From Streptomyces agglomeratus (GTDB taxonomy: Bacteria; Actinomycetota; Actinomycetes; Streptomycetales; Streptomycetaceae): a stretch of DNA of 64,000 nucleotides. The position numbers and the translations under genes were made by a program. This document shows positions 24,005 to 33,842 of this stretch, one piece after another. The stretch covers positions 2,109,001 to 2,173,000 of the forward strand of contig NZ_MEHJ01000001.1 in assembly GCF_001746415.1 (NCBI RefSeq). The letters are read 5' to 3'. Positions within the stretch are counted from its first letter, which is position 1, and every line of letters begins with the position of its first letter. The notes under the pieces are model-generated. The model was not told where the DNA came from, did not search any database, and was given only the letters and a program-made list of their open reading frames with translations.

Positions 24005-27000
24005 CTACCTTTCGGTCATTCTCCGCAGCGGCATTCGGGTGGAGGCCGACATCTCGTGCCAGCGGTCGGTGAGTTCGGCGACGGTCGGGGCGGTGAACAG
24101 GACGCGCATCGGAATTTCCACGCCCATTTCGGCGCGTACCCGGGCCACCAGTCGGGTGGCCATCAGTGAATGGCCGCCCAGGACGAAGAAGTCGTCGTCG
24201 AGACCGATCCGCTCGGCGCCCAGGACCTCGGCGAACAGCGCGCACAGCGTCTGTTCCCGGGGCGAGCGCGGGGCCCGGTACTCGTCCCCGCCGAACTCCG
24301 GGCGGGGCAGGGCGGAACGGTCGAGTTTGCCGTTGGGCGTCAGCGGCAGTTCCGTGAGCGTCACGAACGCGGCCGGGATCATGTAGGCCGGCAGCCGCTC
24401 TCCGACCGCCTCCCGCAGGAGTTCCGTGGTGGGCGGCTCGGTGCCGGTCTCCGGGACCACGTACGCCACCAGCCGGCGGTCGCCCGGCCGGTCCTCACGG
24501 GCGATGACGACAGCCCGGCGGACCGCTGGGTGGCGGGTCAGGGTGTGCTCGATCTCGGCGGGCTCGATCCGGAAGCCGCGCAGTTTGATCTGGTGGTCGG
24601 AGCGGCCGAGGTACTCCACCTCACCCGTGACCGTCCAGCGGGCGAGGTCCCCGCTGCGGTACATCCGCGCGCCCGGTGGCCCGAACGGGCAGGCCACGAA
24701 CCGCTCCGCGGTCATGCCCGGCCTGTCGTGGTAGCCGCGGGCCAGGCCCTCGCCGGCGATCCAGAGGTCACCGGCAGCGCCGGGCGGCACCGGGCGCAGT
24801 GTGCGGTCCAGTACCAGGATCCGGGTGCCGGCGACCGGGCCGCCGACCGAGGGAGGCATGCCGCCGTGGCCGGGGAGCAGACGGGCGGCGGTGGCGTAGA
24901 CGGTGGTCTCGGTCGGGCCGTAGAGGTTGGTGACCTCAGCGGCGTGCCGGCACAGGGTTTCGGCGAGCGCCAGGGGCAGGGCCTCGCCGGTGGAGATCAC
25001 CCGCAGCCCGGTCAGACAGGCCGGCGCGTGGGTGACCAGGCTCTGCCAGAGCGCCGGGGTGGCCTGCATGACGGTGACGCCGGACCGTTCGACGAGGTCG
25101 AGCAGTACCGTCGGCTGGGTGATGTCGTCCTTGCCGGCCAGTACCACCCGGCCGCCGGCGAGCAGGGGCAGGAAGAGTTCCAGCGCGGCGATGTCGAACG
25201 CGACGGTGGCGCAGGCCAGCAGCCGGTCGTCCGGCGTGAAGGAGAATCGATCCTGCATACCGGTCAGCAAGATCGCCAGCGCACCGTGCCGGACCACCAC
25301 GCCCTTGGGCGCGCCAGTGGAGCCGGAGGTGTAGATGACGTAGGCGGCGTGGTCGGCGCCGACCGGAACGCGTGGGCCGTGGACAGGGTGGAGGGACCGG
25401 TCGGACAGGTCCACCCCGGCCAGCCGTTCCTCGTCGAGGACCAGCACCGGTGCGCTGTCCTCGACCACGGCCCGCACCCGGGCGGCGGGATACTCCGGGT
25501 CCACCGGCACATACGTGCCGCCGGCCTTCCACACGGCCAGCAGGGCCACCACCAGGTCGGCCGAGCGGGGCAGCAGCACCACGACCCGGGACTCCGGGCC
25601 CACCCCCTGCCCGGCCAGCCAGTGCGCCAGCCGGCCGGCCCGTTCGTCCAGCTCCCGGTAGGTCAGCCGGTGCCCGCGGAACTCGACGCAGACCGCGTCC
25701 GGCGTCGCCGCCGCCCGTGCCGCGATCAGCTCGGGGACGGTCCGCTCGGGGGGCGGGACAGCGGTGTCGTTCCAGCCGTGCAGCACCTGTTCGCGTTCGG
25801 CGTCGGACAGCACGTCGAGCGCGCCGACGGTGGTCCGCGGACCGGCGGCGATCTGCCGCAGCACCCGCACCAGCCGGTCGGCGAGCGCCTCCACGGCGGT
25901 CCGCTCGAACGCGTTGCGCCGGTACTGGAAGGAGATCCGCAACAGCGGGTCGGCCGCCGCGATCACGGTCAGCGGGTAGTGCGGCGGGGCGTACGGGCGG
26001 ATACCGGTCACCACCGGTCGCGCGGACGCGCCCGCCGCCGAGCGGCCGGACCGGTCGACGGGGAACGACTCGAACACCACCAGCGTGTCGAACAGCGCGT
26101 TCAGCCCGGTCGCCCGCTGGATGTCGGCGAGCCCCAGATGGTGATGGTCCAACAGCCTCGCCTGGGCGTCCTGGAGCCGGCCGAGCACCTCCGGAACCGG
26201 GTCGGCCGGCGTGCAGCGCACCCGCACGGGCACCGTGTTGATGAACAGGCCGATCATGGCGTCGGCGCCCGGCAGCCCGGAGGGCCGGCCCGCGACCGTG
26301 GCGCCGAACAGCACGTCCTCGCGGCCGGTGAGCTGCGCGAGCACCATGGCCCACGCGCCCTGCACCAGGGTGTTGGGGGTGACGCCCCACTCCGCGGCCC
26401 GGCGCGCCAGCATGGTGGTGTCCTCGCCGGTGAGCGGCACGTCGATCTGCCCGCTGCCGCTGCCGGCCGGCCGGGCCCCGGGCGTCGTGGGCGCCAGCAG
26501 GGTCGGCTCGGCCACACCGGCGAGTTCCTCGGCCCACGCGCGGGCGGAGCGTGCCGTGTCCTGCCGTGACAGCCAGCTCAGGAAGTCCCGGTAGCCGTGC
26601 GGGCGCGGCGGCGCGGTGTCGACGCCGTCGGCCCCGTACAGCTGCATCAGCTCGCGCTCGACGAGCGGCACCGACCAGCCGTCGAGCAGCACGTGGTGGG
26701 CGGTGAGGGCCAGTTCGGCGTGCTGGGGGCCGAGCGTGACGAGGGTCAGGCGCAGCAGCGGCGGGTTCTCCGGGTGGAAGCGGGTGTCCCGCTCCTCGGC
26801 GAGGATCTCCTCCAGCCGGGTGGCGGCGTCGGCCTCGCCGGTGAGGTCGAGGTGCCGCCAGGGCAGCGGGACGTCGTCCACGACGACCTGCACGGGCTCA
26901 CCGGTGGCGCTCGGCCGGAACGCGACCCGCAGGTTCGGGTGCCGGTCGAGCAGGGCCTGGCCCGCGGCCCGCAGGCGCGCCGGGTCCACCGCGCCTTCGA

Positions 27001-30000
27001 GCCGGAACACGAACTGCGTCTGGTACGCCTCGGACGCGCTCTGCGCGAGCATCGTGTGGTACAGCAGCCCGTCCTGCAACGGCGTGAGCGGCCATACGTC
27101 GCTGACGCGCCCGAAGCGCTGTTGCCAGCCGTCCAGTTCCTCCTGGCCGACGGTGACCAGCGGGACGTCGGAGGGGGTCAGTCCCCGCCCGCCGGACGTG
27201 ACCAGGCTCCGCAGGCCGCGCAGTGCGGCGCACCAGGCGCCGGACAGGGCGCGGACCTCGTCGGCGGTCAGCACTCCGGTGGCGAAGGTGAACAGGGCGG
27301 TGAGGCGCGCGTCGTCGCCGGTGCCGGTCACCAGGGCGTTCAGTTCGAGCGCGCTGGGCGCCGGCATGTCCGCGGCGGGTGCGGCGACCAACTCGGCGCA
27401 TTCGGGCGCCGGGGTCCATCCCGAGCCGCGGGTGGGGTCATCGCCGGGCGCCGGCTCCGGGCGTTCGAAGGTGAAACGGCCCAGGAAGTTGAATCCGATG
27501 TCGTCCGCCGGATACGGGCTCAGCAGCGCCGCGGTGTCGTCGTTGAGGTAGCGCAGCAGGGTGTAGCCGATGCCCTGGTCGGGCAGGGCCCGCCGCTGCT
27601 CCTTGACCCGCTTGAGGGCGTCACCGGCGGCGGCTCCTCCGGTGATCGCGGCGTCGACGTCGATCCCCGAGACGTCGATGCGTACGGGGGTGACCGAGGT
27701 GAACCAGCCGGCCGTGCGGGACAGGTCCGCGCCCGGCACCAGTTCCTCCTGCCGGCCGTGCCCTTCCAGCCGTACGACCGTAGAGCCGTCGGTGAGACCC
27801 CGTCGTTCCCGGGCCAGCGCGAGGACGAGGGCGGTGAGCAGGACGTCGTCCGCGCCGCTGCGGTAGGCCGCGGGGACGGAGGTCAGTATCGCGTCCGTGA
27901 GGTCGGCCGGGAGCTCCACCCGGACGGTGTCCGTGGTGGAGGTGAGGTCTCGCCCGGGGTCGAGCGGCCGGGAGCCCACGGGTGCGACGGGTGCCGCGAG
28001 CAGGTCGCGCCACAACGACGCCTCCGCCACCCGTCCGGGGCGGGCCGCCTCGTCGGCCAGGGCGTGCAGCCAGCGGCGCAGGGAGGTGCCCACCCGCGGC
28101 AACGCGGGGGGCCGGCCTTCCTGGACCTGGCGCCAGGCCGCGGCCAGGTCGGGCAGCAGCACCCGCCAGGACATGCCGTCGACGACCAGGTGGTGGGCCA
28201 CGACCAGCAGCCGTCCGGGCCCGCCCGCGGCCCCCGGGAACCAGACCAGCCGGAGCATCCGCCCGGCCCGGGCGTCGATGTGCCGTACGGCCTCGGCGGC
28301 CTGTGCGCGCAGCAGGGTCTGCCACGCCTCGCCGTCCCAGTCCCCCGGGCAGTCGGCCCGGTCGACGAGTCCGGCGGCGTCCGGAGTGCCGGGTGGCCGC
28401 ACCAGCAGGCCGTCGTCCGTCAGCCGTGAGCGCAGGACGTCGTGCCGGTCGAGGACGGCGCGCACGGCCGCGGTGAGGCCGGGGAGGTCGACGGCTGCGG
28501 GCAGTTCCAGTACCAGCCACTGGGCGAGGCGGTCCAGGCCGGGGCCTCGCTCGGCGTACAGCCGGGCCATGGGGGGCAGCGGCAGCAGGCCGACGCCCCC
28601 GCCCTCGAGTTCGGCGAGGGCCACCGGTGCGGTGTCGCGGGTGGCGGCCTGCGCGAGCGCGGCGACGGTGCGGCACTCGAACACGGTGCGCGGGGTGAGC
28701 GCGAGACCGCCGGCGCGGGCGCGGCCCACCACCTGGATCGCCCGGATGCTGTCGCCGCCCAGAGTGAAGAAGTCGTCGTCGATCCCGATGTGGCTCAGGC
28801 CGAGCACCTCGGCGAACGCGGCGGCCAGGAGGCTCTCGTCACCGGTCCGGGGCGGCCGGTGGGCACGGCCGGTGACCTCCGGCTCGGGCAGCCCGGCCCG
28901 GTCCAGCTTGCCGTTCGCGGTCAACGGCATCCGGTCCAGCGCGACGAAGGCGGCGGGCACCAGGTGGGCGGGCAGCCGGGCCGCGACGAAGCCCCGCAGC
29001 TCGGCGATGTCCAGACCGGCGTGCAGGTCCCATTCGGTGCCGGTCCCGCCGTTGCCGCCGGAGGTGGCCGGGACGACGTAGGCGACGAGCTGCGCGGCTC
29101 CGTCCGCGGCTCGGCCGGGCCGGGCGACGACGGCAGCCCTGTGCACTCCCGGGTGGTCGGTCAGCGTGTCCTCTATCTCCTGCGGCTCGACCCGGAAGCC
29201 GCGGATCTTCACCTGGTGGTCGGCGCGGCCGGCGAACTCCAGTTCGCCGTCGGTGTTCCAGCGCGCCAGATCGCCGGTCCGGTACATGCGCTGCCCGGGT
29301 TCCCCGAACGGGCAGGCCACGAAGCGCTCGGCGGTCAGGGCCCGACGGTCGTGGTAGCCCCGGGCGAGTCCGGCCCCCGCGATGTAGAGGTCGCCGAAGA
29401 CGCCGGGCGGCAGCGGTCGCAGCCGGCTGTCGAGGACGTAGAGCGCGGTGTTCCAGATCGGGGTGCCGATCGGTATCGTCCGCGCCCCGGGCCGGTACTG
29501 CCAGGCGGTGACGTCCACGGCTGCCTCGGTCGGCCCGTACAGGTTGTGCAGCGGCACGCCGAAGGTCCGGTGGAACCGCGCGGCCAGCTCGGCCGGCAGC
29601 GCCTCTCCGCTGCACACGACGCGGCGCAGACCGGTGCACGCGGCGGCCGTCTCCTCGGTGACGAACTCGGCCAGCATCGACGGGACGAAGTGCGCCGTCG
29701 TGACGCCGGCCCGCCGGATCACCTCGGCGAGGTAGTCCGGGTCGCGGTGTCCGTCCGGCCGGGCGACCACCAGGGTGGCGCCAGTGATCAGCGGCCAGAA
29801 GAACTCCCAGACGGACACGTCAAACGAGGCGGACGTCTTCTGCAGGACCCGGTCGGAACCGTCGAGCCGGAAGCGGTCCTGCATCCAGAGCAGCCGGTTG
29901 ACGATCGCCGCGTGCGTGACGACGGCGCCCTTGGGCCGTCCGGTCGATCCCGACGTGTAGATCATGTACGCGGGGTGGTCGACCCGGTGCGGGGCGGACC

Positions 30001-31801
30001 TGACGGGCTCTTCGGTGAGCGGGGCGTCGTCGGCCATGACCACGGGTACGTCCGTCCGGGGCAGCCGGTCCGCGGTGTCCTTGACCGTCAGCAGCAGCGC
30101 GGGCCCGGCGTCGGCGAGCATGAACTCGACCCGCGCGGCCGGGTAGTCGGGGTCGACGGGGACGTAGGCGGCGCCCGCCCTGAGCACCGCGACCAGGGCG
30201 ACGACCAGTTCCAGGGAGCGGGGCACGGCGACCGCGACGAACCGCTCGGGCCCGGCGCCGCGCTCGGTCAGCAGGCGGGCCAGCCGGCCGGAGCGCTCGG
30301 CCAGTTCCCGGTAGGTCAGCCGGGTGTCCTCGAAGGTCACCGCGACGGCGTCCGGGGTGGCGCGGGCCTGTCGGTCCAGCAGTTCGGTCAGGGTCGCCGG
30401 CGGTGGGGTCACCGTGGGTCCGGCGTACTCGGTGAGCAGCGCGCGGCGTTCGGCGGGGTGCAGCGCGGAGACGGTCCCGACGGGGGCGTGCGGGTCGGCG
30501 AGGGCCCTGCGCAGGAACGTCACGAACCGCTCGGCGAGCCCGGCGATGTCCTGCTCGTCGTACTCCGCGCGTGGCGCGTCGAAGCGGACGTACAGGTCGC
30601 TGTCGGCCCTTCCGTCGGTGTAGACGCAGACCATCACCTCGTCGATCACACCGAAGGTGCCACCGGTGAAGTGGGCTGTGGCGTCCGCCAGGTCGAGTGC
30701 TTCGACGGAGGGGAGCACGTTGACGACGGCGCCGAACGGGCTGCGCGCGTCGCCGGCGTGGCCGGTGGCCCGTTTGATCAGGGATATGTCGTGCCGGGCG
30801 TGCCGCAGGACACGGCGCCGCTCCCGGCCGAGCGCCTCGGCCAGTTCCACGAAGTCGGCCGCGGGGTCCACCCGCGAGCGCAGCGGCACCCGGTTGGAGA
30901 GCAGGCCGAGGGAGCGGCGCAGTGCGCCGACGCGGTGATTGACGGTGATGGTCAGCAGCGGCTCGGACAGGCCGCACATGTGCCCAAGGAACGCGGTGGC
31001 GGCCGAGGCGATCAGGTCGGGCACCGAGGTGCCCGCCGCGGCGGATGCGTGTTCCCAGGCGGCGAGTTCGACGGCCGGGACCGTCGCGGTGCGGGTGGCC
31101 ATCCCCTGCGGTGCGGTGAGGCCGTCCCAGTAGCCGGGACCGCCGGCGGGGGCGTCGGTGCCCGGACGGACACCGGCAGGCAGACGGGCGGCGGGCAGGT
31201 CTTCGGCGAGGTAGTCGCGCCAGAACCGCTCGGCGTCGGCGAACCGCTGCGACTCCCGGTACGCGGCGTCCTTCGTCGCGGCGTCCCCCGGCGGGTTCGG
31301 GGCGCCCTCCGGCAACGCGGAGCCGGCGCGCAGCGCGCGGTAGATCTCGGCGATCCGCCGGGACAGCAGGGTGAGAACGCCGAACGCGTCGGTGAGGATG
31401 TGGTGGAAGACGAGCACGAGCAGGTGGCGGCCGGGGCCCAGCCGGATCGAGCCGATCCGCAGCAGCGCGTCCTCGGTCAGGTCGAAGGGCCGGCGCACGA
31501 GATCGGCGACGACGGCGCGGGCCGCGTCGGCGGGGTCGGCGGCGTCGCCGACATCGAGGCGGAACGGCTCCCACGCCCCGAGGTCCCGGGCGACCGGCCG
31601 CAGCCCGTGGTCGTCGCGGCGGAAGTTCACCTTCAGCGCGTCGGCTTCCGCCACGGCCGCCCGCAGGGCCGCGGCGAGCAGGGCGGTGTCCAGGTCACCG
31701 TCGATGTCCCAGAGAGTCGCCACGTTGTTCGGTACGTCCGGAGTGAATTCCTGCGCGAGCCACATGGCTTCCTGCGCGGATGTGACGCCGGTACAACCCA
31801 T
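24005..31801 (-). CDS. NRPS: C(starter)-A(Ser)-T-E-C-A(Ala/Gly)-T
   Basis: About 2598 residues. An N-terminal condensation domain (HHILTDAF, with Ala where Gly is usual) has no module before it, so it would accept an aryl starter. A1 ([11 protein letters not shown], residue 617) reads D-V-W-H-V-S-L-V-D-K, the standard Ser code. T1 has GGDS (1015), the form that precedes epimerisation domains. E has HHLVVDGMSW (1207) and GHGRQE. C2 HHVLLDGW 1706. A2 (2161) reads about D-I-L-Q-I-T-L-V-Y-K, a Gly/Ala-like pocket. T2 GGHS 2542. The product is chromophore-D-Ser-(Ala or Gly), as in Ecm6. Start is uncertain: ATG 31801 (GGGGG about 9 nt upstream) is preferred; ATG 31870 is possible. Confidence 0.92.
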   Translation of the reverse strand: MGCTGVTSAQEAMWLAQEFTPDVPNNVATLWDIDGDLDTALLAAALRAAVAEADALKVNFRRDDHGLRPVARDLGAWEPFRLDVGDAADPADAARAVVADLVRRPFDLTEDALLRIGSIRLGPGRHLLVLVFHHILTDAFGVLTLLSRRIAEIYRALRAGSALPEGAPNPPGDAATKDAAYRESQRFADAERFWRDYLAEDLPAARLPAGVRPGTDAPAGGPGYWDGLTAPQGMATRTATVPAVELAAWEHASAAAGTSVPDLIASAATAFLGHMCGLSEPLLTITVNHRVGALRRSLGLLSNRVPLRSRVDPAADFVELAEALGRERRRVLRHARHDISLIKRATGHAGDARSPFGAVVNVLPSVEALDLADATAHFTGGTFGVIDEVMVCVYTDGRADSDLYVRFDAPRAEYDEQDIAGLAERFVTFLRRALADPHAPVGTVSALHPAERRALLTEYAGPTVTPPPATLTELLDRQARATPDAVAVTFEDTRLTYRELAERSGRLARLLTERGAGPERFVAVAVPRSLELVVALVAVLRAGAAYVPVDPDYPAARVEFMLADAGPALLLTVKDTADRLPRTDVPVVMADDAPLTEEPVRSAPHRVDHPAYMIYTSGSTGRPKGAVVTHAAIVNRLLWMQDRFRLDGSDRVLQKTSASFDVSVWEFFWPLITGATLVVARPDGHRDPDYLAEVIRRAGVTTAHFVPSMLAEFVTEETAAACTGLRRVVCSGEALPAELAARFHRTFGVPLHNLYGPTEAAVDVTAWQYRPGARTIPIGTPIWNTALYVLDSRLRPLPPGVFGDLYIAGAGLARGYHDRRALTAERFVACPFGEPGQRMYRTGDLARWNTDGELEFAGRADHQVKIRGFRVEPQEIEDTLTDHPGVHRAAVVARPGRAADGAAQLVAYVVPATSGGNGGTGTEWDLHAGLDIAELRGFVAARLPAHLVPAAFVALDRMPLTANGKLDRAGLPEPEVTGRAHRPPRTGDESLLAAAFAEVLGLSHIGIDDDFFTLGGDSIRAIQVVGRARAGGLALTPRTVFECRTVAALAQAATRDTAPVALAELEGGGVGLLPLPPMARLYAERGPGLDRLAQWLVLELPAAVDLPGLTAAVRAVLDRHDVLRSRLTDDGLLVRPPGTPDAAGLVDRADCPGDWDGEAWQTLLRAQAAEAVRHIDARAGRMLRLVWFPGAAGGPGRLLVVAHHLVVDGMSWRVLLPDLAAAWRQVQEGRPPALPRVGTSLRRWLHALADEAARPGRVAEASLWRDLLAAPVAPVGSRPLDPGRDLTSTTDTVRVELPADLTDAILTSVPAAYRSGADDVLLTALVLALARERRGLTDGSTVVRLEGHGRQEELVPGADLSRTAGWFTSVTPVRIDVSGIDVDAAITGGAAAGDALKRVKEQRRALPDQGIGYTLLRYLNDDTAALLSPYPADDIGFNFLGRFTFERPEPAPGDDPTRGSGWTPAPECAELVAAPAADMPAPSALELNALVTGTGDDARLTALFTFATGVLTADEVRALSGAWCAALRGLRSLVTSGGRGLTPSDVPLVTVGQEELDGWQQRFGRVSDVWPLTPLQDGLLYHTMLAQSASEAYQTQFVFRLEGAVDPARLRAAGQALLDRHPNLRVAFRPSATGEPVQVVVDDVPLPWRHLDLTGEADAATRLEEILAEERDTRFHPENPPLLRLTLVTLGPQHAELALTAHHVLLDGWSVPLVERELMQLYGADGVDTAPPRPHGYRDFLSWLSRQDTARSARAWAEELAGVAEPTLLAPTTPGARPAGSGSGQIDVPLTGEDTTMLARRAAEWGVTPNTLVQGAWAMVLAQLTGREDVLFGATVAGRPSGLPGADAMIGLFINTVPVRVRCTPADPVPEVLGRLQDAQARLLDHHHLGLADIQRATGLNALFDTLVVFESFPVDRSGRSAAGASARPVVTGIRPYAPPHYPLTVIAAADPLLRISFQYRRNAFERTAVEALADRLVRVLRQIAAGPRTTVGALDVLSDAEREQVLHGWNDTAVPPPERTVPELIAARAAATPDAVCVEFRGHRLTYRELDERAGRLAHWLAGQGVGPESRVVVLLPRSADLVVALLAVWKAGGTYVPVDPEYPAARVRAVVEDSAPVLVLDEERLAGVDLSDRSLHPVHGPRVPVGADHAAYVIYTSGSTGAPKGVVVRHGALAILLTGMQDRFSFTPDDRLLACATVAFDIAALELFLPLLAGGRVVLAGKDDITQPTVLLDLVERSGVTVMQATPALWQSLVTHAPACLTGLRVISTGEALPLALAETLCRHAAEVTNLYGPTETTVYATAARLLPGHGGMPPSVGGPVAGTRILVLDRTLRPVPPGAAGDLWIAGEGLARGYHDRPGMTAERFVACPFGPPGARMYRSGDLARWTVTGEVEYLGRSDHQIKLRGFRIEPAEIEHTLTRHPAVRRAVVIAREDRPGDRRLVAYVVPETGTEPPTTELLREAVGERLPAYMIPAAFVTLTELPLTPNGKLDRSALPRPEFGGDEYRAPRSPREQTLCALFAEVLGAERIGLDDDFFVLGGHSLMATRLVARVRAEMGVEIPMRVLFTAPTVAELTDRWHEMSASTRMPLRRMTER

Positions 31802-32020
31802 CCAGATGCCCCCAGCAAAAGTGGTTTCCCGGTCAACGGCCTCGCCGTGCCGATACTTGTCGCGGCCCATGCGCTCGAACAACTGGCATGAAAGATGTTC
31901 GCCAGAGATCGAAAAGGAACAGGCCAACACCCGAAACAACTCCGCCAAACCGCCCCGGCAAACGTCCGTCCGGCCCGCTTCAAACCGCCCTCGGACATCT
32001 TTCGGTCACGGGTCCGCGCG

Positions 32021-32052
32021 TTCCACGCGTTGCACGTTTTCCACGCGTTGCA
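32021..32052. promoter_or_regulatory. 14-bp direct repeats upstream of the NRPS genes
   Basis: TTCCACGCGTTGCA occurs at 32021-32034 and 32039-32052, an exact repeat with an 18-bp period. It is in the 269-bp gap between the small monooxygenase-like gene and the first NRPS start, about 220 bp upstream. Direct repeats with about two-turn spacing suit OmpR-type winged-helix regulators such as the one encoded at 13640-14143. Regulatory role is inferred. Confidence 0.45.
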
Positions 32053-32070
32053 ACGGCCGTACTACGCCTG

Positions 32071-32409
32071 CTAGCGCGGCCCCTCCGCCGCTGCGGCCGG
32101 GCTTTCGTTGTCGTGCGCGCTGGTCCGGACCACCTCGGCGACGGTCAACTCGTAGGAGGAGTACCAGTGTTTCCTGCCGAGTCGCTGCGCCACCTGGTGA
32201 TCGGGGTCGCAACGCCACTTGTCCAGCGTCTCCCCGTCCTGCCACATCATGACGGCGAGACGTTCGCCGTCCTCCCCGGTGTAGTGCTTGACCTCCACCG
32301 GGTCGGACCCGGCAATGGCGCGGACCCGCTCCTGCATCCGCTCCTCGGTGGCGTAGTAGTCCTCGCCGGCCTCCTCGGACAGGCGCGACTTGAACAGGAT
32401 CACGAACAT
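32071..32409 (-). CDS. Antibiotic-biosynthesis-monooxygenase (ABM) fold small protein
   Basis: A 112-residue protein beginning FVILFKSRL, with the ABM/dimeric alpha-beta barrel pattern: strand, acidic helix (YYATEERMQERVRAI), strand, helix (ETLDKWRCDPDHQ) and WYSSYELTVAEV. ABM proteins are cofactor-free oxygenases or non-catalytic partners of biosynthetic enzymes. Its ATG at 32409 overlaps the end of the flavoprotein gene, so it is translated with it and probably works in chromophore formation. The reaction is not known. Confidence 0.65.
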   Translation of the reverse strand: MFVILFKSRLSEEAGEDYYATEERMQERVRAIAGSDPVEVKHYTGEDGERLAVMMWQDGETLDKWRCDPDHQVAQRLGRKHWYSSYELTVAEVVRTSAHDNESPAAAAEGPR

Positions 32410-33776
32410 TCGGAGTCCTCCAGGGTGGCGGTGGTCGGGTGGGGGGAAGGGGTGCAGGCGCGCAGTCGGTCGTCGGGCGCCGAGACCAGCTCGGTGCCGT
32501 ACCGGGCCAACAGATCCGCCACGAGCCGGTCCAGACGCTCGTCGTCACGCAGTACGGAGGCGTAGCTCTCCTCGGTGAACGCGCACCGCTCGTACAGCGG
32601 AACGAACCGGTCGGGGAACAGGGCCGTCAGCCGCCCGCGCAGCGCCTCCGCAGCGGTCTCCTCGCGCGGTGGGCCGGCCATCGTGAAGTAGTGCCGGTAG
32701 GAGAGCCGGGAGATGGCGTCGGCGTCCTCGGTCCGCGACTTCTCGTAGGCGGCCAGGCCCGCCGCCCAGTCCGCGGAGGCGTCGAGGCAGTCGACGAGGA
32801 CCCGGGCGTCCTCGAAGCCGCAGTTCATGCCGTGCCCCATGAAGGGCGCCATCGCATGACAGGAATCACCCAGCAGCGCGAAGGTGTCCCGCCAGACCCA
32901 TCGGTCGCAGCGGACGGCCGTGAGAGTCGAGACGGCCTTGGTGGCGAGCTGTTCCGCGATGTCGGGGATGATCCCGGTCAGCTCGGGGAAGTGGGCGGCG
33001 AACATCTCGTACAGGTCCTGGCCGCCGCGGGCCGCCGCGTAGGACGGGGCGGGGCCGTCGAGGCGCATGAACAAGGAGCCCGAGAGCCTCCCCGACGGCA
33101 GGGGGTGCGCGGCGAACATCGCCTTCCCGGAGGGCCAGTAGTGCGTGATGGTCGGGTCCAGCCGGCCGGCCGGTACGTCGATCTCCTGGTAGGCCAGGTC
33201 CAGCGTGCGCACCTCGGCCCGGGTGCCGCGCGCCTCCAGGGCGGCCCGGGCGGCGGAGTGCGCGCCGTCGCAGCCGAGGACCCGGCGGCACGTCAGCCGG
33301 TGCGAGCCGTGCCGGTCCTCCACCAGCACCGCGGGTTCGTCCAGGTCCACCGAGCGCACGCGCTGCCCGAAGCGGATGCGCACACCGGGGGTCGCCTCGG
33401 CGGCGTCCAGCAGGATGTGGTGCAGCCGCCGGCGCTCCACCGCCCAGATGGGCTGTCCGTCCCGGCTGTAGGGGGTCATGCGCGTCCGGCCGTCGGGCAG
33501 GTGCCCGCGGCGTCCGTGCAGGGGGACGCATATGCGGCGCACGGCGTCCGCGACGCCCAGGTCCGACAGGGCGCGCCAGCCGCGCGCCGACAGCATCACG
33601 ACCAGTGACCGGCCTTGTCCACCGGAGTTCCGCCTGGGGTCCGCCCGTTTCTCCAGCAGGGTGACCGGTCCGAAGCGGGGCGCCAGGTAGAGAGCCGTGA
33701 CCGCGCCCACCAGACCGGCCCCCACGATGACGGTCTCCGGGTTCCCGTCCGTGCGGTCCGTGCCGTTCCCGTTCAT
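32400..33776 (-). CDS. FAD-dependent kynurenine-3-monooxygenase-like enzyme
   Basis: A 458-residue group A flavoprotein monooxygenase. FAD motifs are VIVGAGLVGAVTALYLA at the N-terminus and GDSCHAMAPFMGHGMNCGFED about residue 300. The pattern GQGRSLVVMLSARG matches the substrate-side motif of kynurenine 3-monooxygenases. In quinoxaline-2-carboxylate biosynthesis a homologue (Ecm4) is proposed to oxidise the beta-hydroxykynurenine-derived intermediate. It overlaps the ABM-like gene and is 66 bp after the dehydrogenase gene, in one operon. The exact substrate is inferred. Confidence 0.85.
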   Translation of the reverse strand: MNGNGTDRTDGNPETVIVGAGLVGAVTALYLAPRFGPVTLLEKRADPRRNSGGQGRSLVVMLSARGWRALSDLGVADAVRRICVPLHGRRGHLPDGRTRMTPYSRDGQPIWAVERRRLHHILLDAAEATPGVRIRFGQRVRSVDLDEPAVLVEDRHGSHRLTCRRVLGCDGAHSAARAALEARGTRAEVRTLDLAYQEIDVPAGRLDPTITHYWPSGKAMFAAHPLPSGRLSGSLFMRLDGPAPSYAAARGGQDLYEMFAAHFPELTGIIPDIAEQLATKAVSTLTAVRCDRWVWRDTFALLGDSCHAMAPFMGHGMNCGFEDARVLVDCLDASADWAAGLAAYEKSRTEDADAISRLSYRHYFTMAGPPREETAAEALRGRLTALFPDRFVPLYERCAFTEESYASVLRDDERLDRLVADLLARYGTELVSAPDDRLRACTPSPHPTTATLEDSECS

Positions 33777-33842
33777 ACCGTTCTTGCCCCTCGTCCGTTG
33801 CTCCGCCGGCGGTTGTCGGGTCGTGTCCGCGTCCGCACCTCG

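Noticed and set aside
14592..31801. Many long open frames on the plus strand opposite the NRPS genes, up to 1300 codons
   Set aside because: They are antisense frames kept open by GC3 bias; no ribosome sites and Arg/Gly/His-rich composition unlike real proteins.
32071..32409. Calling the ABM-like protein a specific echinomycin enzyme
   Set aside because: The fold is recognisable but I cannot match it with confidence to a named cluster protein.
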